Assembly: GCF_031846565.1 (NCBI RefSeq)
Contig: NZ_JAVRHL010000003.1
Location: forward strand, 124,001-188,000
Length of the DNA stretch: 64,000 bases
Reading direction: 5' to 3'
Source: Tropicimonas_B omnivorans
GTDB taxonomy: Bacteria; Pseudomonadota; Alphaproteobacteria; Rhodobacterales; Rhodobacteraceae
Both the position numbers and the translations under genes were made by a program. Shown here one piece after another: positions 26,362 through 35,454 of the stretch (positions within the stretch are counted from its first letter, which is position 1; the number at the start of each line of letters is the position of its first letter). Below the pieces are notes generated by a model. That model saw nothing but the letters and a program-made list of their open reading frames with translations, was not told where the DNA came from and searched no databases.

Positions 26362-27060
26362 TCAGGCGCGGCGTTCGGGAACGATCTGCTGCACGATCCC
26401 GACGAGGATCAGGTAGACCGACGTCGCGACCAGCCCCCAGGACGCCCAGCTTCCGGGGGTGAAGTCCAGCCAGGCCGCCCATGCGCCGAACGCTGTCCAC
26501 GCGAGCGCGACGGGCAGTGACACCGCCCGCCAGCGCTTCGTCCGCACCGGGTGGATGAACTTGAGATTGGTGAACATCGCCGCTGTGAGCGCGATGACGA
26601 GCACCAGAATCACCCAGAAGTTCGGCTCCACCGCGAAGATCACGAGGACCATCATGTTCCAGCAGCCAGGGAAGCCGGCAAAGGAATTGTCCGTCGTCTT
26701 CATCCGCGTGTCGGCGAAATAGACCACCGATCCGAAGGTGATCACGATGATCGCGAGCCACCCGGTCCAGCCCGGCAGGAGGCCGGACATGAAGAGCGCG
26801 TAGGCGGGGATGAAGACGTAGGTCAGGTAGTCGATGATCAGGTCGAGCAGCACACCGTCATATTGCGGTGCGTTGGTCTTCACGTCGTATTTCCGCGCGA
26901 GCGGGCCGTCGATGCCGTCCACCGCGAAGGCGACGACGAGCCATGTCCACATGGTGGACCAGTCCCCCACGGTCGCGGCGAGCATCGCGAGCATGGCGAA
27001 GACCGCGCCGGTGGCGGTGAGAAGGTGGACGCTGAGGGCGGCGCGGGCGGCTGATGTCAT
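26362..27060 (-). CDS. pcs: Phosphatidylcholine synthase
   Basis: A 232-residue membrane protein of the CDP-alcohol phosphotransferase superfamily; Pcs condenses choline with CDP-diacylglycerol to form phosphatidylcholine. The superfamily motif appears as DGIDGPLARKYDV followed by YDGVLLDLIID, carrying the metal-binding aspartates. About eight hydrophobic spans follow, with FADTRMKTTDNSFAGFPGCWN typical of Pcs. The ATG at 27058-27060 is used. It is the last gene of the tal-DUF484-xerC-pcs run. The family was first described in rhizobia and is common in alphaproteobacteria. Confidence 0.9.
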   Translation of the reverse strand: MTSAARAALSVHLLTATGAVFAMLAMLAATVGDWSTMWTWLVVAFAVDGIDGPLARKYDVKTNAPQYDGVLLDLIIDYLTYVFIPAYALFMSGLLPGWTGWLAIIVITFGSVVYFADTRMKTTDNSFAGFPGCWNMMVLVIFAVEPNFWVILVLVIALTAAMFTNLKFIHPVRTKRWRAVSLPVALAWTAFGAWAAWLDFTPGSWASWGLVATSVYLILVGIVQQIVPERRA

Positions 27061-27134
27061 CCCGTCGTCATGGAGGAAAGCTGGGCGCTGTGCAAACCAC
27101 AATGGCAGCCACCTGGCTCCCACTCGCGGGAGCC

Positions 27135-28070
27135 TCAGTCCCTGCGGCCCTGCGGGTGGGCGGCGTCATACACCTCCATCAGGCGGGCGGTGTCCACGGC
27201 GGTATAGGCCTGCGTGGTCGACAGGGAGGCATGGCCGAGCAGCATCTGGATCGCCCGCAGATCGCCGCCGGCGGAAAGCAGGTGGGTCGCGAAACTGTGC
27301 CGCAAGGCGTGCGGCGTCGCGGTGGCGGGCAGGCCGAGCGCGGCGCGGGTCCGGGCCATGGCGCCCGACAGGATCCGGGGATTGAGCGGGCCGCCGCGGG
27401 CCCCGCGAAAGAGGTAGTCCGCCGCCCGGAGCGGGAAGGGTTGGAGGCGGCGATAGGCTTCGACCGCGTCCCGGGCAGCGGGCAGGACGGGAACGACCCG
27501 CTCCTTGCCGCCCTTTCCGCGGATGCGCAGCGTCTCGCCCAGAGGCGCCTCGGCGGCAACGAGGGAGAGCGCCTCCGAGATCCGCAGGCCGCAGCCGTAG
27601 AGAAGGGTGACGACGGCGATGTCCCGCGCGGCGATCCACGGCTCCGCGGCGTCGTCACCGATGGCGGACAGCATGGTCTTCGCGGCCTCCTCCTCGAGCG
27701 GGCGGGGCAGGCGGCGGCGATGGGCCGGGGCGCGGGCGGAGAGGATGGCGGTCAGGTCCAGCCCCTCCCGCTCCGCCAGCCAGCCGGCGAAGCTCTTGAC
27801 CGAGGAGAGGGCGCGGGCGCGGCTTCGGGCGCCGGTCCCGCGCTCCCTCTCATGGGCCATGAAGGCGCGAATGTCGGCGGTGCGCAGCGCCGCGAGATCC
27901 GCCGGGCCCGGAGCACCACCCAGATGCCCGGCGAGGAAACCGAGGAACTGCGTCACGTCCCTGCGATACGCGGTGACGGTATGGGCGGCCGCGCCGCGGG
28001 AGGCCGAGAGATGGTCCAGCCAGCGGACGAGGGCGTCCGCCAGTGCGGGGGAGAGGGCGTGGTGTGTCAG
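27135..28070 (-). CDS. xerC: Tyrosine recombinase XerC
   Basis: A site-specific recombinase that with XerD resolves chromosome dimers at dif. The catalytic set is present: Arg in YGCGLRISEAL, Lys in GKGGKERVVPV, HxxR in PHALRHSFATHL, then His/Tyr in LLGHASLSTTQAYT. The N-terminal SAM-like domain begins at SPALADALVRWLDHL. The start is unclear: no ATG, GTG or TTG lies where the family begins. A CTG at 28070-28068, overlapping the DUF484 stop as CTGA, gives 311 residues. The next in-frame GTG would cut into the core-binding domain. Confidence 0.88.
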   Translation of the reverse strand: MTHHALSPALADALVRWLDHLSASRGAAAHTVTAYRRDVTQFLGFLAGHLGGAPGPADLAALRTADIRAFMAHERERGTGARSRARALSSVKSFAGWLAEREGLDLTAILSARAPAHRRRLPRPLEEEAAKTMLSAIGDDAAEPWIAARDIAVVTLLYGCGLRISEALSLVAAEAPLGETLRIRGKGGKERVVPVLPAARDAVEAYRRLQPFPLRAADYLFRGARGGPLNPRILSGAMARTRAALGLPATATPHALRHSFATHLLSAGGDLRAIQMLLGHASLSTTQAYTAVDTARLMEVYDAAHPQGRRD

Positions 28071-28798
28071 CCCAGCCAGCGGCGCATCTGCCGCTCGAAG
28101 ACGCTGGCAAGAAAGCCGAGGAGATCCGTCCCCTGGCTCGGCTTGAACTGGTGCGGGTCCTCCGCGCCGAGGGCGAGCATGCCCGGCAGGCGGCCGGGGC
28201 CGAGATCGAGCCGCAGCAGCGCCTCGGAATTGATCCACTCCGCCGTGCCGCCATAGAGCCGCGTTCCCTCCTCGGGACGGGCCTGGCGCAAGGTGACGGG
28301 ACGGACGGGGGCGGAGCCGCGCCCGGAGGCGTAGCTTTCGATGAAACCGGGCGGCACCACGGTCAGCACGTCGTCGAGGCGCTGGATCGCGGCGTCGCCC
28401 TCCTCGGACGCGCTTTCGAGAACGAGGCGGACGGCGTCCACCCGGAGGGTCGCCGCGACCTCCCCGCCGAGAGCGGCGAGGAAGCCTTCGAAATCGGCCG
28501 GGGCGAGCAGGGCCAGAACGGCGCGGTGGATCTGGTTGGTGCCGCTGAGATTCTCGTAGGCCGCGGCGATGACCGACCGGTGGGTGTCCTCCAGCCGGTC
28601 GAGCCGCGCCTCGAGCCGCTCCATCGCGATGCCGCGCAGATCCACGATGTTGTGGCCCATGCTCTTCTCGTTGGCGGCGATGAGGGCGCGCATGATGTCG
28701 CGATCCTCGAGGATCACGTCCGGCGCGTCGATGATCCGGTCGCGCAGATCCCCCAGATTGACCGCAGGGTCCGTCATGCTGTCACCCATCTCGTCCAT
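28067..28798 (-). CDS. DUF484 family protein
   Basis: A 243-residue GAF-like protein of the DUF484 family, which is regularly found next to xerC in proteobacteria. Visible family features are VILEDRDIMRALI, NIVDLRGIAMERL (a helical region), and the C-terminal block ALLRLDLGPGRLPGMLALGAEDPHQFKP near FLASVFERQMRRWL. I chose the ATG at 28796-28798 because GGCGGAG lies nine bases upstream; ATGs at 28819 and 28777 are alternatives. Its stop overlaps the putative xerC start. Function unknown. Confidence 0.85.
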   Translation of the reverse strand: MDEMGDSMTDPAVNLGDLRDRIIDAPDVILEDRDIMRALIAANEKSMGHNIVDLRGIAMERLEARLDRLEDTHRSVIAAAYENLSGTNQIHRAVLALLAPADFEGFLAALGGEVAATLRVDAVRLVLESASEEGDAAIQRLDDVLTVVPPGFIESYASGRGSAPVRPVTLRQARPEEGTRLYGGTAEWINSEALLRLDLGPGRLPGMLALGAEDPHQFKPSQGTDLLGFLASVFERQMRRWLG

Positions 28799-28831
28799 CG
28801 CTTCAACTCCGCCCGTCAAGAGGCCGACAGG

Positions 28832-29485
28832 TCAGAGAATTTTCTGGCCGGTCTTTTCCCAGTCGGCGAGGAACGTGTCCAGCCCCTTGGTCGTCAGCGG
28901 GTGCTCGGCGAGCTTCTTGATCACCTCGGGTGGCATCGTCGCCACATCGGCGCCGATCCGCGCAGCCTCGGTGACGTGGTTCACCGTGCGGATGGAGGCG
29001 GCGAGGATCTGGGTCTCGAAGCCGTAATTGTCGTAGATCGTCCGGATGTCGGAGATCAATTCCATGCCGTCGAGGTTGATGTCGTCGAGGCGGCCGATGA
29101 AGGGGGAGATGAAGGTCGCGCCGGCCTTCGCCGCGAGGAGGGCCTGGTTGGCGGAGAAGCACAGCGTGACGTTGACCATGCGGCCCTCGCCCGACAGCAC
29201 CTTGCAGGTCTTCAGGCCATCGAGGGTCAGCGGAACCTTGATCGCGATGTTGTCGCCGATCTTGGCCAGTTCGCGGCCCTCGGCCAGCATGGTCTCGTGG
29301 TCGGTGGCGACGGTCTCGGCGGAGACGGGGCCTTCGACGAAGCCCGCGATCTCGGTCACGACTTCCTTGAAGTCCCGGCCGGATTTCATGATCAGCGAGG
29401 GGTTCGTGGTCACGCCGTCGAGCAGGCCTGCATCGTTCAGCTCGCGGATCGCGTCGACGTCGGCGGTGTCGGCGAAGAATTTCAT
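28832..29485 (-). CDS. tal: Transaldolase (small, TalC/Fsa-like type)
   Basis: It moves a dihydroxyacetone unit between sugar phosphates in the pentose phosphate pathway, or acts as fructose-6-phosphate aldolase in some members. The 217-residue barrel starts MKFFADTADVDAI; the Schiff-base lysine is in NIAIKVPLT, and GVTTNPSLI and SPFIGRLDD are conserved. It belongs to the short subfamily, which includes many bacterial transaldolases. It lies upstream of DUF484-xerC and diverges from priA. Confidence 0.92.
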   Translation of the reverse strand: MKFFADTADVDAIRELNDAGLLDGVTTNPSLIMKSGRDFKEVVTEIAGFVEGPVSAETVATDHETMLAEGRELAKIGDNIAIKVPLTLDGLKTCKVLSGEGRMVNVTLCFSANQALLAAKAGATFISPFIGRLDDINLDGMELISDIRTIYDNYGFETQILAASIRTVNHVTEAARIGADVATMPPEVIKKLAEHPLTTKGLDTFLADWEKTGQKIL

Positions 29486-29662
29486 CTCGGGTACTCCTGT
29501 CGTATCGGCGACACGCCGTCGGCGCCGCCGTTTCCCGTCTGGAGGTAGCGCAAACGCCGGGGCATAAAAACCCCCGGCGGCGTCCGCAGGCGGTTGCGGT
29601 CCGGCCTCTCGGGGCGCATTTTCGCCGTTCCCATCCCCCATGCGGCCGGAGGGCGATCCGCC

Positions 29663-31873
29663 TTGCGCTCCCACGACGACGACCAGCGGCACTTCCCGGC
29701 CGGCGCTCCGGTGTCGGTGTTGACGACCCAGCCCCTGGGACGCCCGCTCGACTATCTCGCGCCGGATGGCGGCTGCACCCTCGGGGCGTTCGTCGCCGTG
29801 CCGCTCGGGCCGCGCCAGGTGATGGGTCTGGTCTGGGGGCCGGGGACGGGGGAGGTCGATCGCGCCCGGCTGCGCCCTGTCTCCGGGCGCCTCGAGGCGG
29901 AGCCGATGCGGACCGAGCTGCGCGAGTTCATCGCCCGCGCCGCGGATTACACGCTGACACCGCTGCCCTCGATGCTCCGGCTTGCCACCCGTGCGCCGGG
30001 CCTCGGCGAGGGCGAGGCGCTCAAGCGCGTCTATGTCCGGGGCGAGGGCGAGCCGGACCGGATGACCGAGGCCCGCGGCCGCGTTCTGGATGTGCTGGAC
30101 GAATATGGCGGGCTGCCCTTCGCCCTCGGAGAACTCGCACAGCTTGCGGGGTGCGGCACGAGCGTCGTGAAGGGGCTCGTGAAGCAGGGCGTCGTCGCCG
30201 AGGTGGAGACGCCGCGGGACGGGCCATTCCCAACGCTCGATCCAGGCCGGCCGGGAGTGGAGCTGAGCGCGGAGCAGGCGGCGGCATCCGGGATACTGCG
30301 CAAGGGGGTGGCCTCGGGGCAGTACGGGACGACCCTCCTGAAGGGTGTCACCGGGTCCGGCAAGACGGAGGTCTATCTCGAGGCAGTGGCCGAATGTCTG
30401 GAGCGGGGGCGACAGGCGCTCGTCCTTCTCCCGGAGATCGCGCTGACGGGCGCGTTCCTCTCCCGCGTCGAGGCGCGGTTCGGAGCGAAGCCGGCGGAGT
30501 GGCATTCGGGCGTGACGCAGACCGAGCGGCGCCGCGTCTGGCGGATGGTCGCCGCGAACGGGGCCTCGCTGGTGGTCGGGGCGCGCTCGGCGCTCTTCCT
30601 GCCGTTCCATGACCTGGGGCTCATCGTCGTCGACGAGGAGCATGACGGATCCTACAAGCAGGAAGACGGCGTGCTGTACAATGCGCGGGACATGGCGGTG
30701 CTCCGCGCCTCGCTGAACGGTGCGCGCGTGATCCTCGCCTCGGCGACGCCGTCGCTTGAGACCTGGGCGAACGCAGAGGCGGGAAAGTACGACCGGCTCG
30801 ACCTTGCCGCCCGTCACGGCGAGGCGCGGATGCCGCGGCTGGACGCGATCGACATGCGCGCCGAGGCGATGGAGGCCTCCAGCTGGATCTCTCCGTCCCT
30901 CAAGGGCGCCGTCGCCGCGCGGCTGGAGAAGGGAGAGCAGTCGCTCCTCTTCCTCAACCGCCGGGGCTATGCGCCGGTGACCGTCTGCCGGGCCTGCGGG
31001 CATCAGATCGGGTGCGATCAGTGTGACGCGAAGATGGTGGAGCACAGGTTCCAGAAGCGTCTCGTCTGCCATCAATGCGGGGAGACGAAGCCGATCCCGC
31101 CGGCCTGTCCCGCCTGCGAGGTCGAGGGCAAGCTCGCTCCGGTCGGTCCCGGCGTCGAGCGGCTGGCGGAGGAAGCCGCGGCAGAGTGGCCCGAGGCGCG
31201 GATCGCCGTCCTCTCCTCCGACCTCTTCGGGTCGGCGCGCGCGCTGAAGTCCCGCGTGGCGGACATCGCGGAGGGCGGGGCGGATATCGTCATCGGCACG
31301 CAACTCGTCGCGAAGGGGCACAACTTTCCGCTCCTGACCCTCGTCGGCGTCATCGACACCGATCTGGGGCTGCAGGGGTCGGACCTGCGCGCGGCGGAGC
31401 ACACGTTCCAGCAGGTGCGTCAGGTCGCCGGGCGCGCCGGGCGGGTGGCTGGCCGCGAGGGCGCCGCGCTCCTGCAGACGTGGCAGCCGGAGCACCCGGT
31501 GATCCGGGCGATCCTGTCGGGCGACGAGGAGGGGTTCTGGAAGGCGGAGGCGGAGGAGCGGCGTGCCGCCGGCATGCCGCCCTACGGCCGGATGGCGGGG
31601 ATCGTGCTGTCCTCCCCCGATGTCGCGTCGGTGTTCGACCTCGGGGCGGCGATGGCGCGGCAGGACGGGCCGATCAGGAAGATCGGGGCGCAGGTCTTCG
31701 GGCCGGCGCCCGCGCCGATCGCGCGGATCAGGGGGCGGCACCGGGTTCGCCTTCTGGTTAAGGCGGCGAAGGGCGCGCCGCTCCAGCCGGCCGTGGCGGA
31801 GTGGGTGGCGCAGTTCCGCCTGCCGGCGAACCTGCGCCTCGCGGTCGATATCGATCCGCAGAGCTTCTTCTGA
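29663..31873 (+). CDS. priA: Primosomal replication protein N', DNA helicase PriA
   Basis: It restarts stalled replication forks. The N-terminal 3'-DNA-binding domain starts near VLTTQPLGRPLDY; Walker A GVTGSGKTEVYLE lies near residue 230, DEEH marks Walker B, and the zinc-binding insert carries eight cysteines (CRACGHQIGCDQC, CHQCGE, CPAC). Helicase motif TQLVAKGHNFP follows. I chose TTG at 29663 because GGAGGG lies ten bases upstream, giving 736 residues; TTG at 29594 is possible but lacks support. Confidence 0.9.
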   Translation: MRSHDDDQRHFPAGAPVSVLTTQPLGRPLDYLAPDGGCTLGAFVAVPLGPRQVMGLVWGPGTGEVDRARLRPVSGRLEAEPMRTELREFIARAADYTLTPLPSMLRLATRAPGLGEGEALKRVYVRGEGEPDRMTEARGRVLDVLDEYGGLPFALGELAQLAGCGTSVVKGLVKQGVVAEVETPRDGPFPTLDPGRPGVELSAEQAAASGILRKGVASGQYGTTLLKGVTGSGKTEVYLEAVAECLERGRQALVLLPEIALTGAFLSRVEARFGAKPAEWHSGVTQTERRRVWRMVAANGASLVVGARSALFLPFHDLGLIVVDEEHDGSYKQEDGVLYNARDMAVLRASLNGARVILASATPSLETWANAEAGKYDRLDLAARHGEARMPRLDAIDMRAEAMEASSWISPSLKGAVAARLEKGEQSLLFLNRRGYAPVTVCRACGHQIGCDQCDAKMVEHRFQKRLVCHQCGETKPIPPACPACEVEGKLAPVGPGVERLAEEAAAEWPEARIAVLSSDLFGSARALKSRVADIAEGGADIVIGTQLVAKGHNFPLLTLVGVIDTDLGLQGSDLRAAEHTFQQVRQVAGRAGRVAGREGAALLQTWQPEHPVIRAILSGDEEGFWKAEAEERRAAGMPPYGRMAGIVLSSPDVASVFDLGAAMARQDGPIRKIGAQVFGPAPAPIARIRGRHRVRLLVKAAKGAPLQPAVAEWVAQFRLPANLRLAVDIDPQSFF

Positions 31874-31957
31874 CGCGGCAGTGAGCCGGGCGGCGGCTGT
31901 AAATCAGCCCGGGGCGCCTTATATCCGGTGCCAAGGCCCTCAGGAGGATAGTCCCCG

Positions 31958-32617
31958 ATGTTTCTCTTCCAGCGCAAGAAGATGGAGATGGTCAGCGAAG
32001 CCGATGCGCTTCCCGGCCGCGATACCCCGATCACCGACCCCGGCACCCACACCGTCCTCGGCACGAAGATGGCGCACGAGGTCCCGGAGGGGCTCGAGCA
32101 GGCGATGTTCGGCATGGGCTGTTTCTGGGGCGTCGAGCGCATCTTCTGGAAACTGCCGGGCGTGCACTCGACCATGGTCGGTTACGCCGGGGGCTACACG
32201 CCGAACCCGACCTACGAGGAGGTCTGCACGGGCATGACGGGCCATAACGAGGTGGTCCGAGTGGTCTACGATCCGGCCGTGATCAGCTACGAGCAGCTTC
32301 TGAAGACGTTCTGGGAAGGTCACGATCCGACGCAAGGGATGCGGCAGGGCAATGACGCGGGCACGCAGTACCGCTCCGGCATCTACACCTTCAACGAGGC
32401 GCAGGCCGAGGCGGCTAGGCGCCTGCGGAAGGCCTACAGCGAGGAGCTGGTGCAGAAGGGGTATGACGGGATCACCACGGAGATCGTCCCGGCGCCGACC
32501 TTCTACTTCGCGGAGGAGTATCACCAGCAGTACCTGGACAAGAACCCCGGCGGCTATTGCGGCATCGGCGGCACCGGAGTGACCTGCCCGGTGGGCACCG
32601 GCGTCGGCGTGTCGTGA
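31958..32617 (+). CDS. msrA: Peptide-methionine (S)-S-oxide reductase
   Basis: It repairs oxidised methionine. The catalytic cysteine is C55 in FGMGCFWGVE. The glutamate-containing GMTGHNEVVRVVYDP and the C-terminal cysteines (GGYCGIG, VTCPVG) for recycling by thioredoxin are present. At 219 residues it is the longer MsrA with an N-terminal extension, as in E. coli. AGGAGG precedes the ATG. It is 84 bases downstream of priA. Confidence 0.95.
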   Translation: MFLFQRKKMEMVSEADALPGRDTPITDPGTHTVLGTKMAHEVPEGLEQAMFGMGCFWGVERIFWKLPGVHSTMVGYAGGYTPNPTYEEVCTGMTGHNEVVRVVYDPAVISYEQLLKTFWEGHDPTQGMRQGNDAGTQYRSGIYTFNEAQAEAARRLRKAYSEELVQKGYDGITTEIVPAPTFYFAEEYHQQYLDKNPGGYCGIGGTGVTCPVGTGVGVS

Positions 32618-32691
32618 GGGCGTAAGTAACCCTGCAAAACGAGATGAGGCGCGTGCCGACCCCTTCGCGCCTCACTCGCCGACGGACCGGC

Positions 32692-32865
32692 TCAGTGAGG
32701 GTCCGTGGCGATGTCGTTCTCGGCGGTTTCGGGAAACCACTGCGCTCGGGATTTCAACAGGAGCAGGTGACGAGCCAGCGCTTCCATCGGCGCATCGCCC
32801 GGAAATCTGGCGAAGGCTCGGCCGGCATCCTCTGCCAGCTGGTTCAGGCGATCGACTTGGGTCAT
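32692..32865 (-). CDS. Small hypothetical protein (57 residues)
   Basis: An ORF from ATG 32863-32865 to TGA 32692-32694 encodes MTQVDRLNQL...TDPH, a charged, mostly helical 57-residue protein (LAEDAGRAFARFPGDAP, ALARHLLLLKSRAQWFPE). GACAGGAG lies seven bases upstream of the start. It follows ruvB on the same strand with a 95-base gap, so it may be the last gene of the ruv transcript. No family recognised. It lies in a stretch otherwise empty of genes. Confidence 0.55.
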   Translation of the reverse strand: MTQVDRLNQLAEDAGRAFARFPGDAPMEALARHLLLLKSRAQWFPETAENDIATDPH

Positions 32866-32960
32866 CGGCCGCTCCTGTCGGCTAAGGGCTCCTTGATCGA
32901 CAAGCGGTCGCGCGCGCCGATGTTCCCCGAAACTGGCAGCGAGACTTTAAGAAACTGTGA

Positions 32961-33992
32961 CTAAAAGAGGCCGCCCTGCCGGGGCGCCGCTTCGGGTACG
33001 GGGGCCGGAAGCCCCAGATGCAACCATGCGCCCTGTGTCAGCATGCGTCCGCGGGGGGTACGCTGGATGAGCCCCTGTTGCAGCAGATACGGCTCGATCA
33101 CTTCTTCGAGCGCGTCGCGGCTCTCGCTCAGGGCCGCCGACATCGTCTCGATTCCAACCGGCCCGCCCTCGTAATGCTCGGCGATGAGCTTCAGGTAGCG
33201 CCGGTCCGCCCCGTCGAGGCCGCGCGCATCGACGCCGAGGCGGGTGAGGGCGCGATCCGCGAGCGCGCGGGTGATGGTCCCGTCCCCTTCGACCAGCGCG
33301 AAATCGGACACGCGGCGCAGCAGTCGCCCGGCGATCCGGGGCGTGCCGCGGGCGCGCCGGGCGATCTCCCGCACGCCGTCCGGATCGGCGCCCATCCCGG
33401 ACAGGCGCGCCCCGCGGGTGACGATGCTCGCGAGTTCGTCCTCGGTGTAGAAGTCGAGGCGCACCGGGATTCCGAAACGGTCCCGCAGCGGGGTCGTCAG
33501 AAGGCCGAGCCGCGTCGTCGCGCCGACGAGGGTGAACGGCTGGAGCTCGATCCGCACCGTCCTGGCCGCCGGCCCCTCGCCGATCACGAGGTCGAGCTCG
33601 AAATCCTCGAGCGCCGGGTAGAGCACTTCCTCGACCACCGGGTTCAGGCGGTGAATCTCGTCGATGAAGAGCACGTCCCGCGCCTCGAGATTGGTCAGGA
33701 TCGCGGCGAGGTCGCCGGGCCGCGCAAGGACGGGCCCGGAGGTCATGCGGAAGCCGACGCCGAGCTCCTTCGAGACGATTTGGGCCAGTGTCGTCTTGCC
33801 GAGACCCGGAGGGCCGTGGAAGAGGACGTGGTCCATGGCCTTCCCGCGCCGCCGCGCGCTCTCGACGAAGACGCGCAGGTTTGCCCGTGCCTCCGCCTGG
33901 CCGGTGAAGTCGTCCAGCGCTTGCGGGCGCAGGGCCGGGCCGTCGTCTTCGAGCGGCTCCGGGCGCAGGATCGGGTCGGGGTCGTCCGTCAC
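32961..33992 (-). CDS. ruvB: Holliday junction branch migration helicase RuvB
   Basis: The AAA+ motor that drives branch migration with RuvA. Walker A GPPGLGKTT, DEIHRLN and sensor/arginine features (VGATTRLGLLTTPLRDRFG) are clear, with the C-terminal winged helix (LLQQGLIQRTPRGR). I prefer the GTG at 33990-33992 (343 residues): it follows the ruvA stop by four bases and GAAGGA lies about nine bases upstream. An ATG seven codons earlier would overlap ruvA. Confidence 0.94.
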   Translation of the reverse strand: MTDDPDPILRPEPLEDDGPALRPQALDDFTGQAEARANLRVFVESARRRGKAMDHVLFHGPPGLGKTTLAQIVSKELGVGFRMTSGPVLARPGDLAAILTNLEARDVLFIDEIHRLNPVVEEVLYPALEDFELDLVIGEGPAARTVRIELQPFTLVGATTRLGLLTTPLRDRFGIPVRLDFYTEDELASIVTRGARLSGMGADPDGVREIARRARGTPRIAGRLLRRVSDFALVEGDGTITRALADRALTRLGVDARGLDGADRRYLKLIAEHYEGGPVGIETMSAALSESRDALEEVIEPYLLQQGLIQRTPRGRMLTQGAWLHLGLPAPVPEAAPRQGGLF

Positions 33993-33996
33993 GGGA

Positions 33997-34662
33997 TCAT
34001 TCCTTCGGCGCAAGCCGCTTCAGCGCGGACCGGATCAGACCGGCGGCCCCGGCCTCGGGATCGTCTCCCGCGGCGCTCGCCACCGCCCCGGCCGCTTCGC
34101 TCCGCCCATAGCCCAGATTGACGAGGGCCGACAGGGCATCCGCCTCGGACGCCCCGCGAGAGGCCGGCGCCGGCTCTGCCGCAGGGGCGGGGACGGGTCC
34201 TGCAGGCGCGGGCTGCACCGGCGCGGGCGCCTCGCTCTCCAGAAGGCCCCCCATCGCCATGACATGCCCCACCTTGTCCTTCAGCTCGTTCACCACCCGC
34301 TGAGCGATCTTGGGGCCGATCCCCGGCGCGGCTTTCACCATGGCCCAGTCCCCCGTGGCGATGGCCCGGCCGAGCGCTTCGGCGCCCACGGTCCCCAGGA
34401 TCGCGAGCGAGGCCTTCGCGCCGATGCCGGAGACGGAGATCAGCTGCCGGTGCCATTCGCGCTCCAGCAGGGTTGGAAAGCCGTAGAGCGTGAGCGCGTC
34501 TTCCCGAACGGCAAGCTCCGTCCAGAGAGCCGCGGCCTCGCCGACCACGAGCCCCGCCAGCACCCGCTCGGGGCAATAGACGACATAGCCGAGGCCGCCT
34601 ACGTCGATCATCACGTGGTCGAGGCCCTTGTGCACAACCCGGCCGGCGACGCGCCCGATCAT
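33997..34662 (-). CDS. ruvA: Holliday junction branch migration protein RuvA
   Basis: The tetrameric junction-binding subunit. MIGRVAGRVVHKGLDHVMIDVGGLGYVV is the OB fold; helix-hairpin-helix motifs ISVSGIGAKASLAILG and VKAAPGIGPKIAQRVV follow, and domain III (SALVNLGYGRSEAAGAV), which binds RuvB, closes the protein after a Pro/Ala-rich linker. The start overlaps the ruvC stop as ATGA. 221 residues, slightly long because of the linker. Confidence 0.95.
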   Translation of the reverse strand: MIGRVAGRVVHKGLDHVMIDVGGLGYVVYCPERVLAGLVVGEAAALWTELAVREDALTLYGFPTLLEREWHRQLISVSGIGAKASLAILGTVGAEALGRAIATGDWAMVKAAPGIGPKIAQRVVNELKDKVGHVMAMGGLLESEAPAPVQPAPAGPVPAPAAEPAPASRGASEADALSALVNLGYGRSEAAGAVASAAGDDPEAGAAGLIRSALKRLAPKE

Positions 34663-35162
34663 GCGCGGGCCATCGCGGCTGCGAGCTTTCCGCCCGTTTG
34701 CAGGTGGTGCGCATGACAGACGGCAATCGCGAGGGCGTCGGCCGCATCGGCGCCGGCCAGCTCGATGCCGGGGAACTGCAGGCGGACCATGTGGTCGATC
34801 TGGGCCTTCGCCGCGCGGCCGGTGCCGACCATCGCCTTCTTGACGGCGGAGGGCGCATATTCACCGACGTCGAGCCCCGCCTGCGCCGGGACCAGCATCG
34901 CGATCCCGCGGGCCTGGCCGAGCTTCAGCGTCCCTGCGCCGTCGCGGTTGACCACCGTCATTTCCACCGCAGCCGCGTCAGGCGCGTGCTCCCTGAGCGC
35001 GGCGGTCAGTCCCGAATGCAGCGCGCAGAGCCTGACGGCCAGAGGCACCCCCGGCTGTGTGCGGCAGATGCCGTTTGCGACATGAACGAGTCGGCTGCCC
35101 ACCTGCTCGATCACGCCCCATCCCAGGGCGGTCAGCCCCGGATCGATCCCGATGACCCGCAT
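34659..35162 (-). CDS. ruvC: Holliday junction resolvase RuvC
   Basis: An RNase H-like nuclease that cuts junctions symmetrically. Catalytic acids D7 (IGIDPGL), E67 (AVEMTVVN), D139 and D142 (GADAADALAIAVCH) are in place. 167 residues, normal length. First gene of the ruvCAB run, with an AT-rich intergenic region upstream. Upstream of the ATG is AGGCAGAGAC, a plausible but not ideal binding site. Confidence 0.95.
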   Translation of the reverse strand: MRVIGIDPGLTALGWGVIEQVGSRLVHVANGICRTQPGVPLAVRLCALHSGLTAALREHAPDAAAVEMTVVNRDGAGTLKLGQARGIAMLVPAQAGLDVGEYAPSAVKKAMVGTGRAAKAQIDHMVRLQFPGIELAGADAADALAIAVCHAHHLQTGGKLAAAMARA

Positions 35163-35454
35163 ATGTCTCTGCCTCTTTTATTATCACGTTTTGTTTCCTT
35201 CTAGCACGAAGCGCGAACATCGGCCAGCGCGCAGCTCGGCATGTGCGGTCTGAAAACGACGCTTCGTGGCGATGCTGCGGCGCAGCGAGACGAATGCGAC
35301 ATCCGAGGTGTCGTTCCCGGTCCGCATGGCCCCTCAAGGGCCGTCACCGACCTTTAACCGTTGGCGTTTATGCCTCTTGAACGGGCGCAGCCGCAGGGAT
35401 ACCTGCGCCTTCCGAAACAGGCCCGACACACTTCGATTTACAGGCGACCACCAG

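Noticed and set aside
27135..28070. xerC as a mobile-element integrase
   Set aside because: The DUF484 neighbour, normal length, lack of attachment sites and housekeeping surroundings point to chromosomal XerC.
28832..31741. Long minus-strand ORF (about 970 codons) opposite priA
   Set aside because: Only its last 217 codons are a real gene (tal). The rest is the antisense shadow of priA.
32644..32964. A 106-residue plus-strand ORF between msrA and ruvB
   Set aside because: It is basic, has no binding site and no family resemblance, and overlaps the better-supported 57-residue minus-strand ORF.
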